The notes beneath the pieces were generated by a model that ran no database searches, had not been told where the DNA came from, and saw only the letters and a list, made by a program, of their open reading frames with translations. From contig JAGWTB010000009.1 of assembly GCA_028869175.1 (NCBI GenBank), forward strand, positions 1 through 54,193: DNA of 54,193 nucleotides. The letters run 5' to 3'. This DNA comes from Sphingomonadales bacterium. Its GTDB lineage: Bacteria > Pseudomonadota > Alphaproteobacteria > Sphingomonadales > Sphingomonadaceae. The position numbers were made by a program, and so were the translations under genes. Shown in pieces: positions 17,442-25,699 of the stretch (positions are counted from its first letter, which is position 1; the number at the start of each line of letters is the position of its first letter).

Positions 17442-17981
17442 ATGTCCGATCCTTTCATCGCCGAAATCAGAATGGTTGCGTTCAACTTCGCCCCCAGGGG
17501 CTGGATGTTGTGCAACGGACAACTTCTGCCGATCCAGCAATACACGGCGGTCTTCTCCATCCTGGGTACGACCTACGGTGGCAACGGCCAGACGAATTTT
17601 GCCCTGCCCAATTTCCAGGGCCGCGTGCCGGTTGGCATGGGGTCCGGGCCAGGGCTGGCTCCGGTCAATCTAGGCGAAGTTGCCGGCACTGAATCGGTGA
17701 CCCTGCTGAGCACCGAGATGCCCAATCACGGTCACACCCTGAACTGCGGTGTGCTCACGCCCCAGAACGGCGCACAGAACGTCGCGGTGCCGACCACGCA
17801 GGCCATGTTCGGTCTTTCCGGGCCGAACCAGACCTATGCCGATAGCCCCACTCCGGCGGTAAGCTTCAATCCGGCGGCGCTGGCGCTTTCTGGCGGAAAC
17901 CAGCCGCACGAAAATCGTCAGCCCTACCGGACAGTGAATTTCGTTATCGCGGTCCAGGGTATCTTCCCGCCGCGAAACTGA
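17442..17981 (+). CDS. Phage tail collar domain / microcystin-dependent-protein-like (third copy)
   Basis: AEIRMVAFNFAPRGWMLCNGQLLPIQQYTAVFSILGTTYGGNGQTNFALPNFQGRVPVG. Confidence 0.93.
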   Translation: MSDPFIAEIRMVAFNFAPRGWMLCNGQLLPIQQYTAVFSILGTTYGGNGQTNFALPNFQGRVPVGMGSGPGLAPVNLGEVAGTESVTLLSTEMPNHGHTLNCGVLTPQNGAQNVAVPTTQAMFGLSGPNQTYADSPTPAVSFNPAALALSGGNQPHENRQPYRTVNFVIAVQGIFPPRN

Positions 17982-17991
17982 TCCCGTGGTC

Positions 17992-18522
17992 ATGGCAGCA
18001 ATCGCGCGTAGCAGGCTGGTCCGCATTCCGGACCCGCTTGCCCGCGCCGGCATCACGCTTCGCCCGGAACTGCCCGGCGACGATGCCTTCCTGCTCGCGC
18101 TCTACCGCTCCACGCGCGAACATGAACTCGCCATAGTGCCTGACTGGGACGAGGGGGTGAAGGCAGCCTTCATTGCCCAGCAATTCGCCGCGCAGCGTCA
18201 CCACTATCGCGGTACTATCGAAAATTGCGCTTTCGACGTGATCGAGCGCAATGGCACGCTGATCGGCCGGCTTTACACGCAGGAGCGCCAGACCCAGCTC
18301 CACATCGTCGATATTGCGCTGGTCGCCGGGGAACGCGGCCAAGGGCTGGGCCAGGCGCTGCTTGAGGGGCTGATTGCCGAGGCCGGACGTGCCGGCAAGG
18401 CGGTCGGCATATTCGTCGAGGGATTCAACCCGGCGCGCCGCCTCTATGACAGGCTGGGCTTCCAGCCGATAGGCGAACAGGGCGTCTATCTGGAAATGGA
18501 ACGCCTGCCCGACGCTTCGTGA
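17992..18522 (+). CDS. GNAT family N-acetyltransferase
   Basis: ITLRPELPGDDAFLLALY..., VDIALVAGERGQGLGQALLEGLIAEA (acetyl-CoA loop), NPARRLYDRLGF. Confidence 0.88.
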   Translation: MAAIARSRLVRIPDPLARAGITLRPELPGDDAFLLALYRSTREHELAIVPDWDEGVKAAFIAQQFAAQRHHYRGTIENCAFDVIERNGTLIGRLYTQERQTQLHIVDIALVAGERGQGLGQALLEGLIAEAGRAGKAVGIFVEGFNPARRLYDRLGFQPIGEQGVYLEMERLPDAS

Positions 18523-18539
18523 CCGGGCCTATGACGCCA

Positions 18540-18857
18540 TCAGTTGAACAAGGCCTCGTATTCGATGCCGTCCGGTCGTTGCCCGATGGGCACGATGAAC
18601 AGGTCCACCCTGCCGACAATAGCATGATCCATGGCATAGGAGCCCTGCGGCAGCACGCGCAGATCGGGACAGACGAACACCAGCGAGAACGGCGCGCGCG
18701 CCTGCGGGTCTGGCGAGTACTGGCGCAGCGCCGTGGCCTCGGCCAGGCGCAGGGCAAAGCGATCATCCGCAATGGCGATCTCGAACAGACTGTCCACATG
18801 CGGTGCGAACAGAGCGAGGTCGAGGGTGCGCGGCGCGGCTTCGGCGTGATTCGTCAT
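18540..18857 (-). CDS. DUF6916-like small protein
   Basis: MTNHAEAAPRTLDLALFAPHVDSLFEI...LVFVCPDLRVLPQGSYAMDHAIVGRVDLFIVPIGQRPDGIEYEALFN; convergent to the tail-collar/GNAT genes. Confidence 0.6.
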   Translation of the reverse strand: MTNHAEAAPRTLDLALFAPHVDSLFEIAIADDRFALRLAEATALRQYSPDPQARAPFSLVFVCPDLRVLPQGSYAMDHAIVGRVDLFIVPIGQRPDGIEYEALFN

Positions 18858-20091
18858 GGCCGCGATGGTGGCCGAGCCATGGCCGGCAAGCAAGCGCCGC
18901 GCCGTGGCTGAACCGCTTTCCGATGCCCTGCGCGCGCTGTGCAGTCTGATAGCGCCGCCCGGCGGACAGGCACTCGCGCTGCCCACTGCCGATCCCGAGC
19001 AACTGGCCCGCGCCGCGCGGCGGCACCAGGTCGAAAGCCTGGTCGTCGAACGGCTGACCCATGCGAACGCAGACGTACCGCCCGCCCTCGCCGCAGCCGC
19101 ACGGCGCGCGCGCGAGGCGGGGCTGCGCCAGCTTTCCGTGGCGATAGACCTGCAACGCCGGTTTGCTGCGGTCGGCCTCGGATGCCTGTTCCTCAAGGGA
19201 CTGGCCCTGTCGCAGCGCGCCTATGGCGCGATGCTGACCCGCCAGTCGGTGGACATCGATCTGCTGATCGCCGCCACCGACGTACCGCGCGCCTGGCGGG
19301 TGCTGGCCGAAGCGGGCTATCTGCCGCTCAATCCGCAGAAGGCCCTGTCCGGCGCGGCGCTGGGCTTGTTCCTGCATTCGGCCAAGGACAGCCTGCACCG
19401 TGATCCGCTGCATGGTGTGGCCATCGAACTGCACTGGCGCATGTCGGACGAAATGGCCGCGCCTGCCCTGCCGCCGCCAGAGGGGTGGCAAACCGTCACC
19501 GTATCGCCGGGGGTGCATCTGGAAACCCTGGCCGACGCGGACCTGGTCGTTTTCCTGTGTACCCACGGAGCCGCCCATGGCTGGGCGCGGCTGAAATGGC
19601 TGGCTGACGTTGCCGCGCTGCTGGCGAGCGCACCCGATGGCGGCGCGGCGTGGTGGCTGCACGCGCAGCGCGCCGGGGCAACCATTCCGGCTGCCTCCGC
19701 CGTGCTGCTGGCCGAGCGCCTGCTGGGCATGGCTCCGCCGCCCGGCTTCGATCCGCCGCGCTCGTTGCGGCTCAGCTTGCTGATGCGGCTTGCCATGGCG
19801 TTGATCGCCGCTGGTGGAGGCACGCGCGAACTGGCAACCACGCCCTGGCGCGGCTGGGCGGAGATGGCGGCCAAGCTGCTGGCCGCAGCGAACTGGCGCG
19901 CACGTGCGGTCGTTGGTCGCCGCCTGCTGGTTTCGGCTGAGGACGTGGCCGAACTGAGCCTGCCGGCGGGCTTCGGCTGGCTCTATCCCGTGCTGCGCGT
20001 GCCCATGCTGGTGCGTCGGCGGCTTGGCCGGGCACGGCGGCGCGCGCAGCGGTTGCACCGACGCGGGCAAGGCCCTAACACCGCGCGATGA
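18856..20091 (+). CDS. Nucleotidyltransferase family protein (NTP_transf_5-like)
   Basis: FLKGLALSQRAYGAMLTRQSVDIDLLIAATDVPRAWRVLAEAGY, HGVAIELHWRM, CTHGAAHGWARLKWLADVAALL. Confidence 0.85.
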   Translation: MAAMVAEPWPASKRRAVAEPLSDALRALCSLIAPPGGQALALPTADPEQLARAARRHQVESLVVERLTHANADVPPALAAAARRAREAGLRQLSVAIDLQRRFAAVGLGCLFLKGLALSQRAYGAMLTRQSVDIDLLIAATDVPRAWRVLAEAGYLPLNPQKALSGAALGLFLHSAKDSLHRDPLHGVAIELHWRMSDEMAAPALPPPEGWQTVTVSPGVHLETLADADLVVFLCTHGAAHGWARLKWLADVAALLASAPDGGAAWWLHAQRAGATIPAASAVLLAERLLGMAPPPGFDPPRSLRLSLLMRLAMALIAAGGGTRELATTPWRGWAEMAAKLLAAANWRARAVVGRRLLVSAEDVAELSLPAGFGWLYPVLRVPMLVRRRLGRARRRAQRLHRRGQGPNTAR

Positions 20092-20810
20092 TCCGACGCG
20101 CAGCAATTCTCGCCGGGGCACGCGGGCGCGGAGGCAAGCTTTGCGCACTGGTGCTGATCGCCATGACCGCCGCCTGCGGTGGCCGGGGCGGGCCTATTCC
20201 CTATGATCCACCCGGCTTCGTCGCGCCCGATCCGCTGGCGGGCAAACTGCCCGAACTGCCGGCGATGCTCTCACCCGGTGATGTCGTGGTGGTGCGCGTG
20301 TTCAAGGTGGATAGCCTGTCAGGCGAGCAGGCGGTCGATAGTGCCGGGCGCATCAAGGTGCCGCTGATCGGCGCGATCATGGCTGCTGGCCGGACGACGG
20401 ACGAAGTGCAGGCAGACATCGCCCGCGCCCTGGGCGCACGCTACCTCACGCGCCCAGACGTACAGGTCACGCTCAAGTCCTCGCTGGTGCGCACGGTCGC
20501 GGTCGATGGCTCGGTTCAGCAGCCTGGCATCTATCCCGCCGCCCCGCTTTCGACGCTGGTCCAGACCATCGCCCTGGCGCATGGGACGACCGAAGCGGCC
20601 AATACCCACCGCGTGGTGGTGTTCCGCACTGTTGCCGGGCAGCGCATGGCCGCCTCGTTCGATCTCGCGCGGATCCGGCGGGGCGAATCGCCCGATCCGG
20701 CGATCTATCCTGACGACATTGTCGTCGTCGACGGCTCTTCGCTGACTTCGAACTGGAAGCTCATCCTGCAGAGCCTGCCCATCGTTGCTCTGTTCCGCCC
20801 GTTCGGCTGA
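20088..20810 (+). CDS. Polysaccharide export (Wza-like) outer-membrane lipoprotein
   Basis: Lipobox-like AACGG, LSPGDVVVVRVFKVDSLSGEQAVDSAGRIKVPLIGAIMAAGRTTDEVQADIARAL, SLBB-like VAVDGSVQQPGIYP. Confidence 0.92.
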   Translation: MIRRAAILAGARGRGGKLCALVLIAMTAACGGRGGPIPYDPPGFVAPDPLAGKLPELPAMLSPGDVVVVRVFKVDSLSGEQAVDSAGRIKVPLIGAIMAAGRTTDEVQADIARALGARYLTRPDVQVTLKSSLVRTVAVDGSVQQPGIYPAAPLSTLVQTIALAHGTTEAANTHRVVVFRTVAGQRMAASFDLARIRRGESPDPAIYPDDIVVVDGSSLTSNWKLILQSLPIVALFRPFG

Positions 20811-20903
20811 TTCGGCCCGCCGCCAGCATTGCCAAGGTTCCGGGCGCGTGATAACGCTTCTCAATCGATCCGGGGCAGGGTTCCGGCGCTTGGGGAACAG
20901 ACT

Positions 20904-21248
20904 ATGCGCAAGGCTATCGCATGTGCCGTCATGGGGACCATGATCCTGACGCAGGGTGCCAGCGTGCTCGCGGCTCCGGCGAAGGCCGATCTGCGCCCGG
21001 CGGCCATCGGGCTGGCAGGCAACCGTGCGGCGCTGGGCCTGATCGCGGCGCGTGCTGCGGCAGACGGTAGTTGCACCCCGAAGAACGATGGTAGCAACGG
21101 TTGCCAGGGTAATGACGCAGGCGGCAAGCCCAATACTGGTCTGCCGCCGGTTGCGCTCATCGCTGTCGTCCTGGGCGGCGGTGCCATCGCTGCGGCTGCC
21201 GGTGGTGGCGGCGGCGGCAATGGCGGCGGCAACCCGGGCAGCCCCTGA
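20904..21248 (+). CDS. Small secreted/membrane glycine-rich hypothetical protein
   Basis: Signal peptide MRKAIACAVMGTMILTQGASVLAA, Cys pair, C-terminal hydrophobic helix then GGGGGGNGGGNPGSP. Confidence 0.65.
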   Translation: MRKAIACAVMGTMILTQGASVLAAPAKADLRPAAIGLAGNRAALGLIAARAAADGSCTPKNDGSNGCQGNDAGGKPNTGLPPVALIAVVLGGGAIAAAAGGGGGGNGGGNPGSP

Positions 21249-21311
21249 TCGCTGCGGCAATCCAGGCTGCGGCATGATGGCCGTGGCGATTGCCTGCTTC
21301 CGACCGAATCC

Positions 21312-22637
21312 GTGATCCGCAATTTCCTGCAAGACTGGCTGGCAGCCATGCTGCTGATCTGCGCGCTGCTGCTGGGCGGTGCGAGCGCGGCAGGCGTGTG
21401 GGCGAATGCGGCGCTGTCATTGCTGGCGTTGGCGGCAATCGGCTGGGCGCTGCACGCGGGCGCCATGCGCGCCATGCCGTGCGGCCTGCGCTGGCTGGCA
21501 GGCTCCATGATCGCCCTGCCGCTGCTGCAGCTCGTGCCCTTGCCGCCGTCTCTCTGGAGCGCACTGCCCGGCCGCGAGGGTGTGGCGCGGGTATTTGCGC
21601 TGATCGGCGGCCCCTCGCCGTGGCTGCCGCTGTCGCTGGACGCCGAAGCGACGCTGGGAGCCTGGCTTGCGTTGATCGTGCCCATGGCCATGGTGCTGGT
21701 CATCCTCGCATCCGGCCCCGCCGGCCGCCGTCATGCGGTTCAGGCTTTGGTGATCGGGGCGGTGCTGGCGCTGGCGCTGGGCGCGGCACAAGTGGCCGGG
21801 GGCGAGGGCAGCCGGCTCTATCCCTACGCCTTCACCAATTTCGGCAGCGCGGTCGGCCCGTTTGCCAACCGCAATCATCTCGCCTCATTGCTGCTTTGCG
21901 CTCTGCCGGCACTTGCCGCTGTGGCCCCGGCGCACGCTGGCGGGCGGGTGGTGACCTGGCTGGGTGGTGCCGTGCTGACCGCAGGCGTGGTGCTGGTCGG
22001 TTCCGGGGCGGGGATTGCCATGCTGGTGCCGGTTGTGGCGCTGACGATCTGGCTTGGCCGCTCGAACGGTGCTCAGCGCCCGGCTCTGGCCATGCTGGCG
22101 GTCGCCGGCGTGCTGGCGGGGCTGGCCATGATTGCCGCCGTGTTTGCCGTGGTGCGCGCCACCAACGAATCGGGCGGAGTGGAAGTGCATCGACCGTTTA
22201 TTGTCGCCACCGCGCTCAAGGCCGCGCGCGATCATTTTCCGGCTGGCTCCGGCGCGGGCACGCTGCGGCGCATCTATCCGGCCTATGAAGATCCCGGGCG
22301 GATCGCCGGTGACTACACCGCCCATGCCCACTGCGACTATGCCGAGGTCTTGCTCGAATATGGCCTGCCCGGTGCCTTGCTGATCCTCGGCGTGCTGGTC
22401 TGGTGGGGCAGCCGCCTGCGGGTGATATGGCTGGCGGCCAGCGACGATCGGCTCGCGCGCGCCGGAAGCGCCATGGTCGGCGTACTGCTGGTCCACAGTC
22501 TGGTCGACTATCCGCTGCGTACTGCGGCCATGGCTGCCGTTGCCGGGCTGGGCGCTGCACTGGCCGCCCGGCCACCATCCCTGCAGGGTGATGTGGTGGG
22601 GAAAGCCGCGCCGTCGCATATCCGGGTAACGCTGTAG
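21312..22637 (+). CDS. O-antigen ligase/polymerase family protein
   Basis: Polytopic; NFGSAVGPFANRNHLASLLLCALP and AHCDYAEVLLEYGLPGALL motifs. Confidence 0.88.
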   Translation: MIRNFLQDWLAAMLLICALLLGGASAAGVWANAALSLLALAAIGWALHAGAMRAMPCGLRWLAGSMIALPLLQLVPLPPSLWSALPGREGVARVFALIGGPSPWLPLSLDAEATLGAWLALIVPMAMVLVILASGPAGRRHAVQALVIGAVLALALGAAQVAGGEGSRLYPYAFTNFGSAVGPFANRNHLASLLLCALPALAAVAPAHAGGRVVTWLGGAVLTAGVVLVGSGAGIAMLVPVVALTIWLGRSNGAQRPALAMLAVAGVLAGLAMIAAVFAVVRATNESGGVEVHRPFIVATALKAARDHFPAGSGAGTLRRIYPAYEDPGRIAGDYTAHAHCDYAEVLLEYGLPGALLILGVLVWWGSRLRVIWLAASDDRLARAGSAMVGVLLVHSLVDYPLRTAAMAAVAGLGAALAARPPSLQGDVVGKAAPSHIRVTL

Positions 22638-22756
22638 ATGGCACCGTGTCGCACCTTTACGCCCGGCGTTAAGCCTGTCATTCGCAGCAGGCGGCAACTT
22701 GCCGCGCATGGGGCGAAGGCGGCGAGCGCGTGGATTTCAATCGGACTGACTCCGGC

Positions 22757-24997
22757 ATGACCAGCGCCAGTGAAGCCGCCGCGCCGCGCCGTCCTTTCGG
22801 CTTGTCGTTCGCCTCAGGCGGGCAGGACGCGACTGCGCAAGGCGCGGCACCCGCTCGCCAGATTGTCGACATCGATCAGGGCGTTCGCGTGCTGATGCGG
22901 CACCGCTGGATCGTGCTGGGTGCCGTGTTGCTGGGTCTGATCGCCGCGCTGGTGGTGACGCTGCTTTCCACCCGCGAATACCGCGCGAGCGCGACGATGG
23001 CGATCAACTCCTCGCCCACCCAGATCCTGGGCAGTCGTAACCAGCCGGTCCAGCGCTTCCGCAATGATGACCAGTACCTTCAGACCCAGTTCGGCATCCT
23101 GCGCAGCCGGTCGCTGGCAGAGCGCGTTGTGCGCAAGCAAAAGCTGGCCGACGATCCGGGCTACGTTGCCCAGTCCGCCCTGCCGGCGCAGCGCCAGCGC
23201 ATCGCCACCTTCAAGCTGATGGCCAATGTCGAGGTCGTGCCGCTGCGTGGCAGCGATCTGGTGATGCTGGCCGTTACCGACGTCGATCCGAACCGCGCCG
23301 CACGGGTCGCCAATGGCCTGGTCGATGGCTTCATCGAAACCACCACCGAAACCCGCTACAACGCCACGGCGTTCGCCCGCGATTTCCTGCAGCAGCGCCT
23401 TTCCGCCGCGCGCGAGAAGCTGGAGACCAGCGAGCGGGCGTTGGTGCTCTATGCGCGCAATCAGGGGATCGTTCAGCTGGACGGCAACTCCGGCGGCGGC
23501 GCGCGTGCCAATGCCGACGGACCTAGCTCGTCGACCGGCGATTCGCTGTCCACCCAGTCGCTGGTATCACTCAACGCCGCCCTGTCGGTTGCGGTGGCTG
23601 ATCGCATCGCAGCCGAACAGCGCTTTCGCCAGTCCGTCGCCAACGGCGCCTCGAGCGAGATGGTGCAGGACCCGGCGGTGCAGGCACTGCGCGCCGAGCG
23701 GGCGCGGCTGGAAGCGGATTACCGCGAGAAGCTGGGCACCTTCAAGCCCGACTATCCCGACATGCTCGCGCTGCGCGCGCGGATCGATCAGGTGCAGTCG
23801 GCCATCGGCCGCGAATCCGGCACGATCAACACCTCGCTGCGCAGCAATTATCAGGCCGCTGCCGGGCGCGAGAAGGAACTGCGCGCGCAGGTCGCCACGC
23901 TGCGCGCCGGGGTGCTGGACCTGCGCAGCCGGGGCATCGGCTACAACTTCCTCCAGCGCGACGTCGATACCAACCGCGCGCTCTATGATGCCTTGCTGCA
24001 GCGCTACAAGGAAATCGGTGTGGTCGGCGAACTGGGCGAAAGCCAGGCTTCGGTGGTGGATACCGCCCTGCCGCCGGGTGCGCCCTACAAGCCGCGCGTG
24101 CTGCGAAACCTGCTGTTCGGGCTGGTCGCCGGCCTGCTTGTCGGGCTGGGCCTCGCCTTCGTGATCGATTTCATCGACGATACGATCAAGACGCCGGAAG
24201 ACATCGCTGCGCAGCTCAACCTGCCGGCGCTCGGTGTGGTGCCGCGCATGGCCAAGGGCAGCACCGTGGCCGAAGAGCTGGAGAATTCGAAGTCTCCGCT
24301 GACCGAAGGCTATCACTCGATCATGACCGCGCTGCGCTTTGCCGCGGACGGCGGGCTGCCGCACTCGATCCTCGTCACCAGTTCGCGCCCGGGTGAGGGC
24401 AAGTCGAGCAGTTCGCTGGCGCTGGCGCAGAATTTCGCCCGCATCGGCACCCGGGTCCTGCTGATCGATGCCGACATGCGCAACCCGTCGTTTACCTCGC
24501 GCGAAAGCGAGACGATCGGGCTGTTCGGCCTGCTCACCAGCCATGAGAAGCTGGTGGACCACGTCGTGCCGACCCGGCTGGCCAGCATGTCATTGCTGCC
24601 CGTCGGCGCGATCCCGCCCAATCCGGCGGAACTGCTGGCATCGGTCCGCATCCGCGAACTGATCGAGGAGGCGGAGAAAGCGTTCGACGTGGTCATCATC
24701 GATGCCCCGCCGGTGCTGGGCCTTGCGGATTCGCCGATCCTCGGCTCGGCCTGCGATGCCACGCTGGTGGTGGTGGAAGCGGGGGCCGCTCGCCGACCGG
24801 TAGTGCTTGGCACGGTCGGACGACTGCAGGCCGCCAATGCCCGGGTGATCGGCGCGGTGCTCACCAAGTACAAGCCGAAGTCGGGCTCCGAGGGTTATGG
24901 TTACGGCTATGGCTATGGTTACGGGGCAGGGCGCAGCGAACATGCCCTGATCGACACCGCCGGTCCGGGTGGCAAGCTGCCGGACCTGGGTGCGTGA
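22757..24997 (+). CDS. Polysaccharide co-polymerase / BY-kinase (Wzc/ExoP-like)
   Basis: Wzz domain, coiled coil, SSRPGEGKSSSSLALAQNFARIGTRVLLIDADMRNPS Walker A/A', Tyr-rich C-tail. GTG 22730 is an alternative start. Confidence 0.93.
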   Translation: MTSASEAAAPRRPFGLSFASGGQDATAQGAAPARQIVDIDQGVRVLMRHRWIVLGAVLLGLIAALVVTLLSTREYRASATMAINSSPTQILGSRNQPVQRFRNDDQYLQTQFGILRSRSLAERVVRKQKLADDPGYVAQSALPAQRQRIATFKLMANVEVVPLRGSDLVMLAVTDVDPNRAARVANGLVDGFIETTTETRYNATAFARDFLQQRLSAAREKLETSERALVLYARNQGIVQLDGNSGGGARANADGPSSSTGDSLSTQSLVSLNAALSVAVADRIAAEQRFRQSVANGASSEMVQDPAVQALRAERARLEADYREKLGTFKPDYPDMLALRARIDQVQSAIGRESGTINTSLRSNYQAAAGREKELRAQVATLRAGVLDLRSRGIGYNFLQRDVDTNRALYDALLQRYKEIGVVGELGESQASVVDTALPPGAPYKPRVLRNLLFGLVAGLLVGLGLAFVIDFIDDTIKTPEDIAAQLNLPALGVVPRMAKGSTVAEELENSKSPLTEGYHSIMTALRFAADGGLPHSILVTSSRPGEGKSSSSLALAQNFARIGTRVLLIDADMRNPSFTSRESETIGLFGLLTSHEKLVDHVVPTRLASMSLLPVGAIPPNPAELLASVRIRELIEEAEKAFDVVIIDAPPVLGLADSPILGSACDATLVVVEAGAARRPVVLGTVGRLQAANARVIGAVLTKYKPKSGSEGYGYGYGYGYGAGRSEHALIDTAGPGGKLPDLGA
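24893..24925 (+). repeat. In-frame 6-nt tandem repeat encoding G(YG)5
   Basis: ggt tat ggt tac ggc tat ggc tat ggt tac ggg in the Wzc-like C-tail. Confidence 0.9.
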
Positions 24998-25692
24998 CCC
25001 AGGCCTTGGCGGGCAAGCGAACGCTGGCGGGCGCGCTGATCCTCGCGGCTTGCGGCTGGCTGGTGTTGCACCGTGCCGCCGATGCCGCCTGGGCGGTGCA
25101 GGCACCTGAACGTGCCGCCGCCTTCCCGCCCGCCAGCGGCACCGCGCTGGGCAGCATGGTCCTGCACCGGGTTGTCGCCGCCGGCGGCGTGGTCGACGCC
25201 GGGGCGCGGGCGATGAACGCCGAAGCGCTGCGCCGCGCGCCGCTGTCCAGCCTGCCGCCGACCATCGCCGGCTTTGATGCCGCCGCCCGGGGTGATCTGC
25301 CGCAGGCGGTGCGCCTGATGGAAGCCGCGCGCGCGCGCGATCCGCGCGCTGCTCTGGCACGGACCTGGCTGCTCAACGAATATGCCCGGACCGGCCGTTA
25401 TGGGCTGACGCTGGCGGAAGCCGGGCCGGTGATGCGGTTCGATGCCGGAACCCGTCCGCAGATCTATGCGCTGATCATGCAGATACTGGGGTTGCCGGGT
25501 GGCGGGGCTGCGGTTCGCGCGGCGCTGGCGCGCGAACCGGACTGGCGCGGTCCCTTCGTCCAGGCACTCCCCGGCCTGCGTCCGTCGCCCGCCGCGCTGG
25601 CAGCATTGACCCAGGGCCTTTCGCCGCCCCGCGATCCCGCCGCCGCCCAGGCCGAGGCGCGTGCCTTGCAGGCCGCCGTCGTGGCGCAGTGA
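24994..25692 (+). CDS. Hypothetical membrane-anchored protein, TPR-like
   Basis: GTG start overlapping Wzc stop; N-terminal hydrophobic segment, Ala-rich helical repeat sequence. Confidence 0.65.
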   Translation: MTQALAGKRTLAGALILAACGWLVLHRAADAAWAVQAPERAAAFPPASGTALGSMVLHRVVAAGGVVDAGARAMNAEALRRAPLSSLPPTIAGFDAAARGDLPQAVRLMEAARARDPRAALARTWLLNEYARTGRYGLTLAEAGPVMRFDAGTRPQIYALIMQILGLPGGGAAVRAALAREPDWRGPFVQALPGLRPSPAALAALTQGLSPPRDPAAAQAEARALQAAVVAQ

Positions 25693-25699
25693 GCGCGCG

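Noticed and set aside
16346-17981. Prophage remnant
   Set aside because: Only tail-collar domains; no capsid, terminase, integrase or attachment repeats seen.
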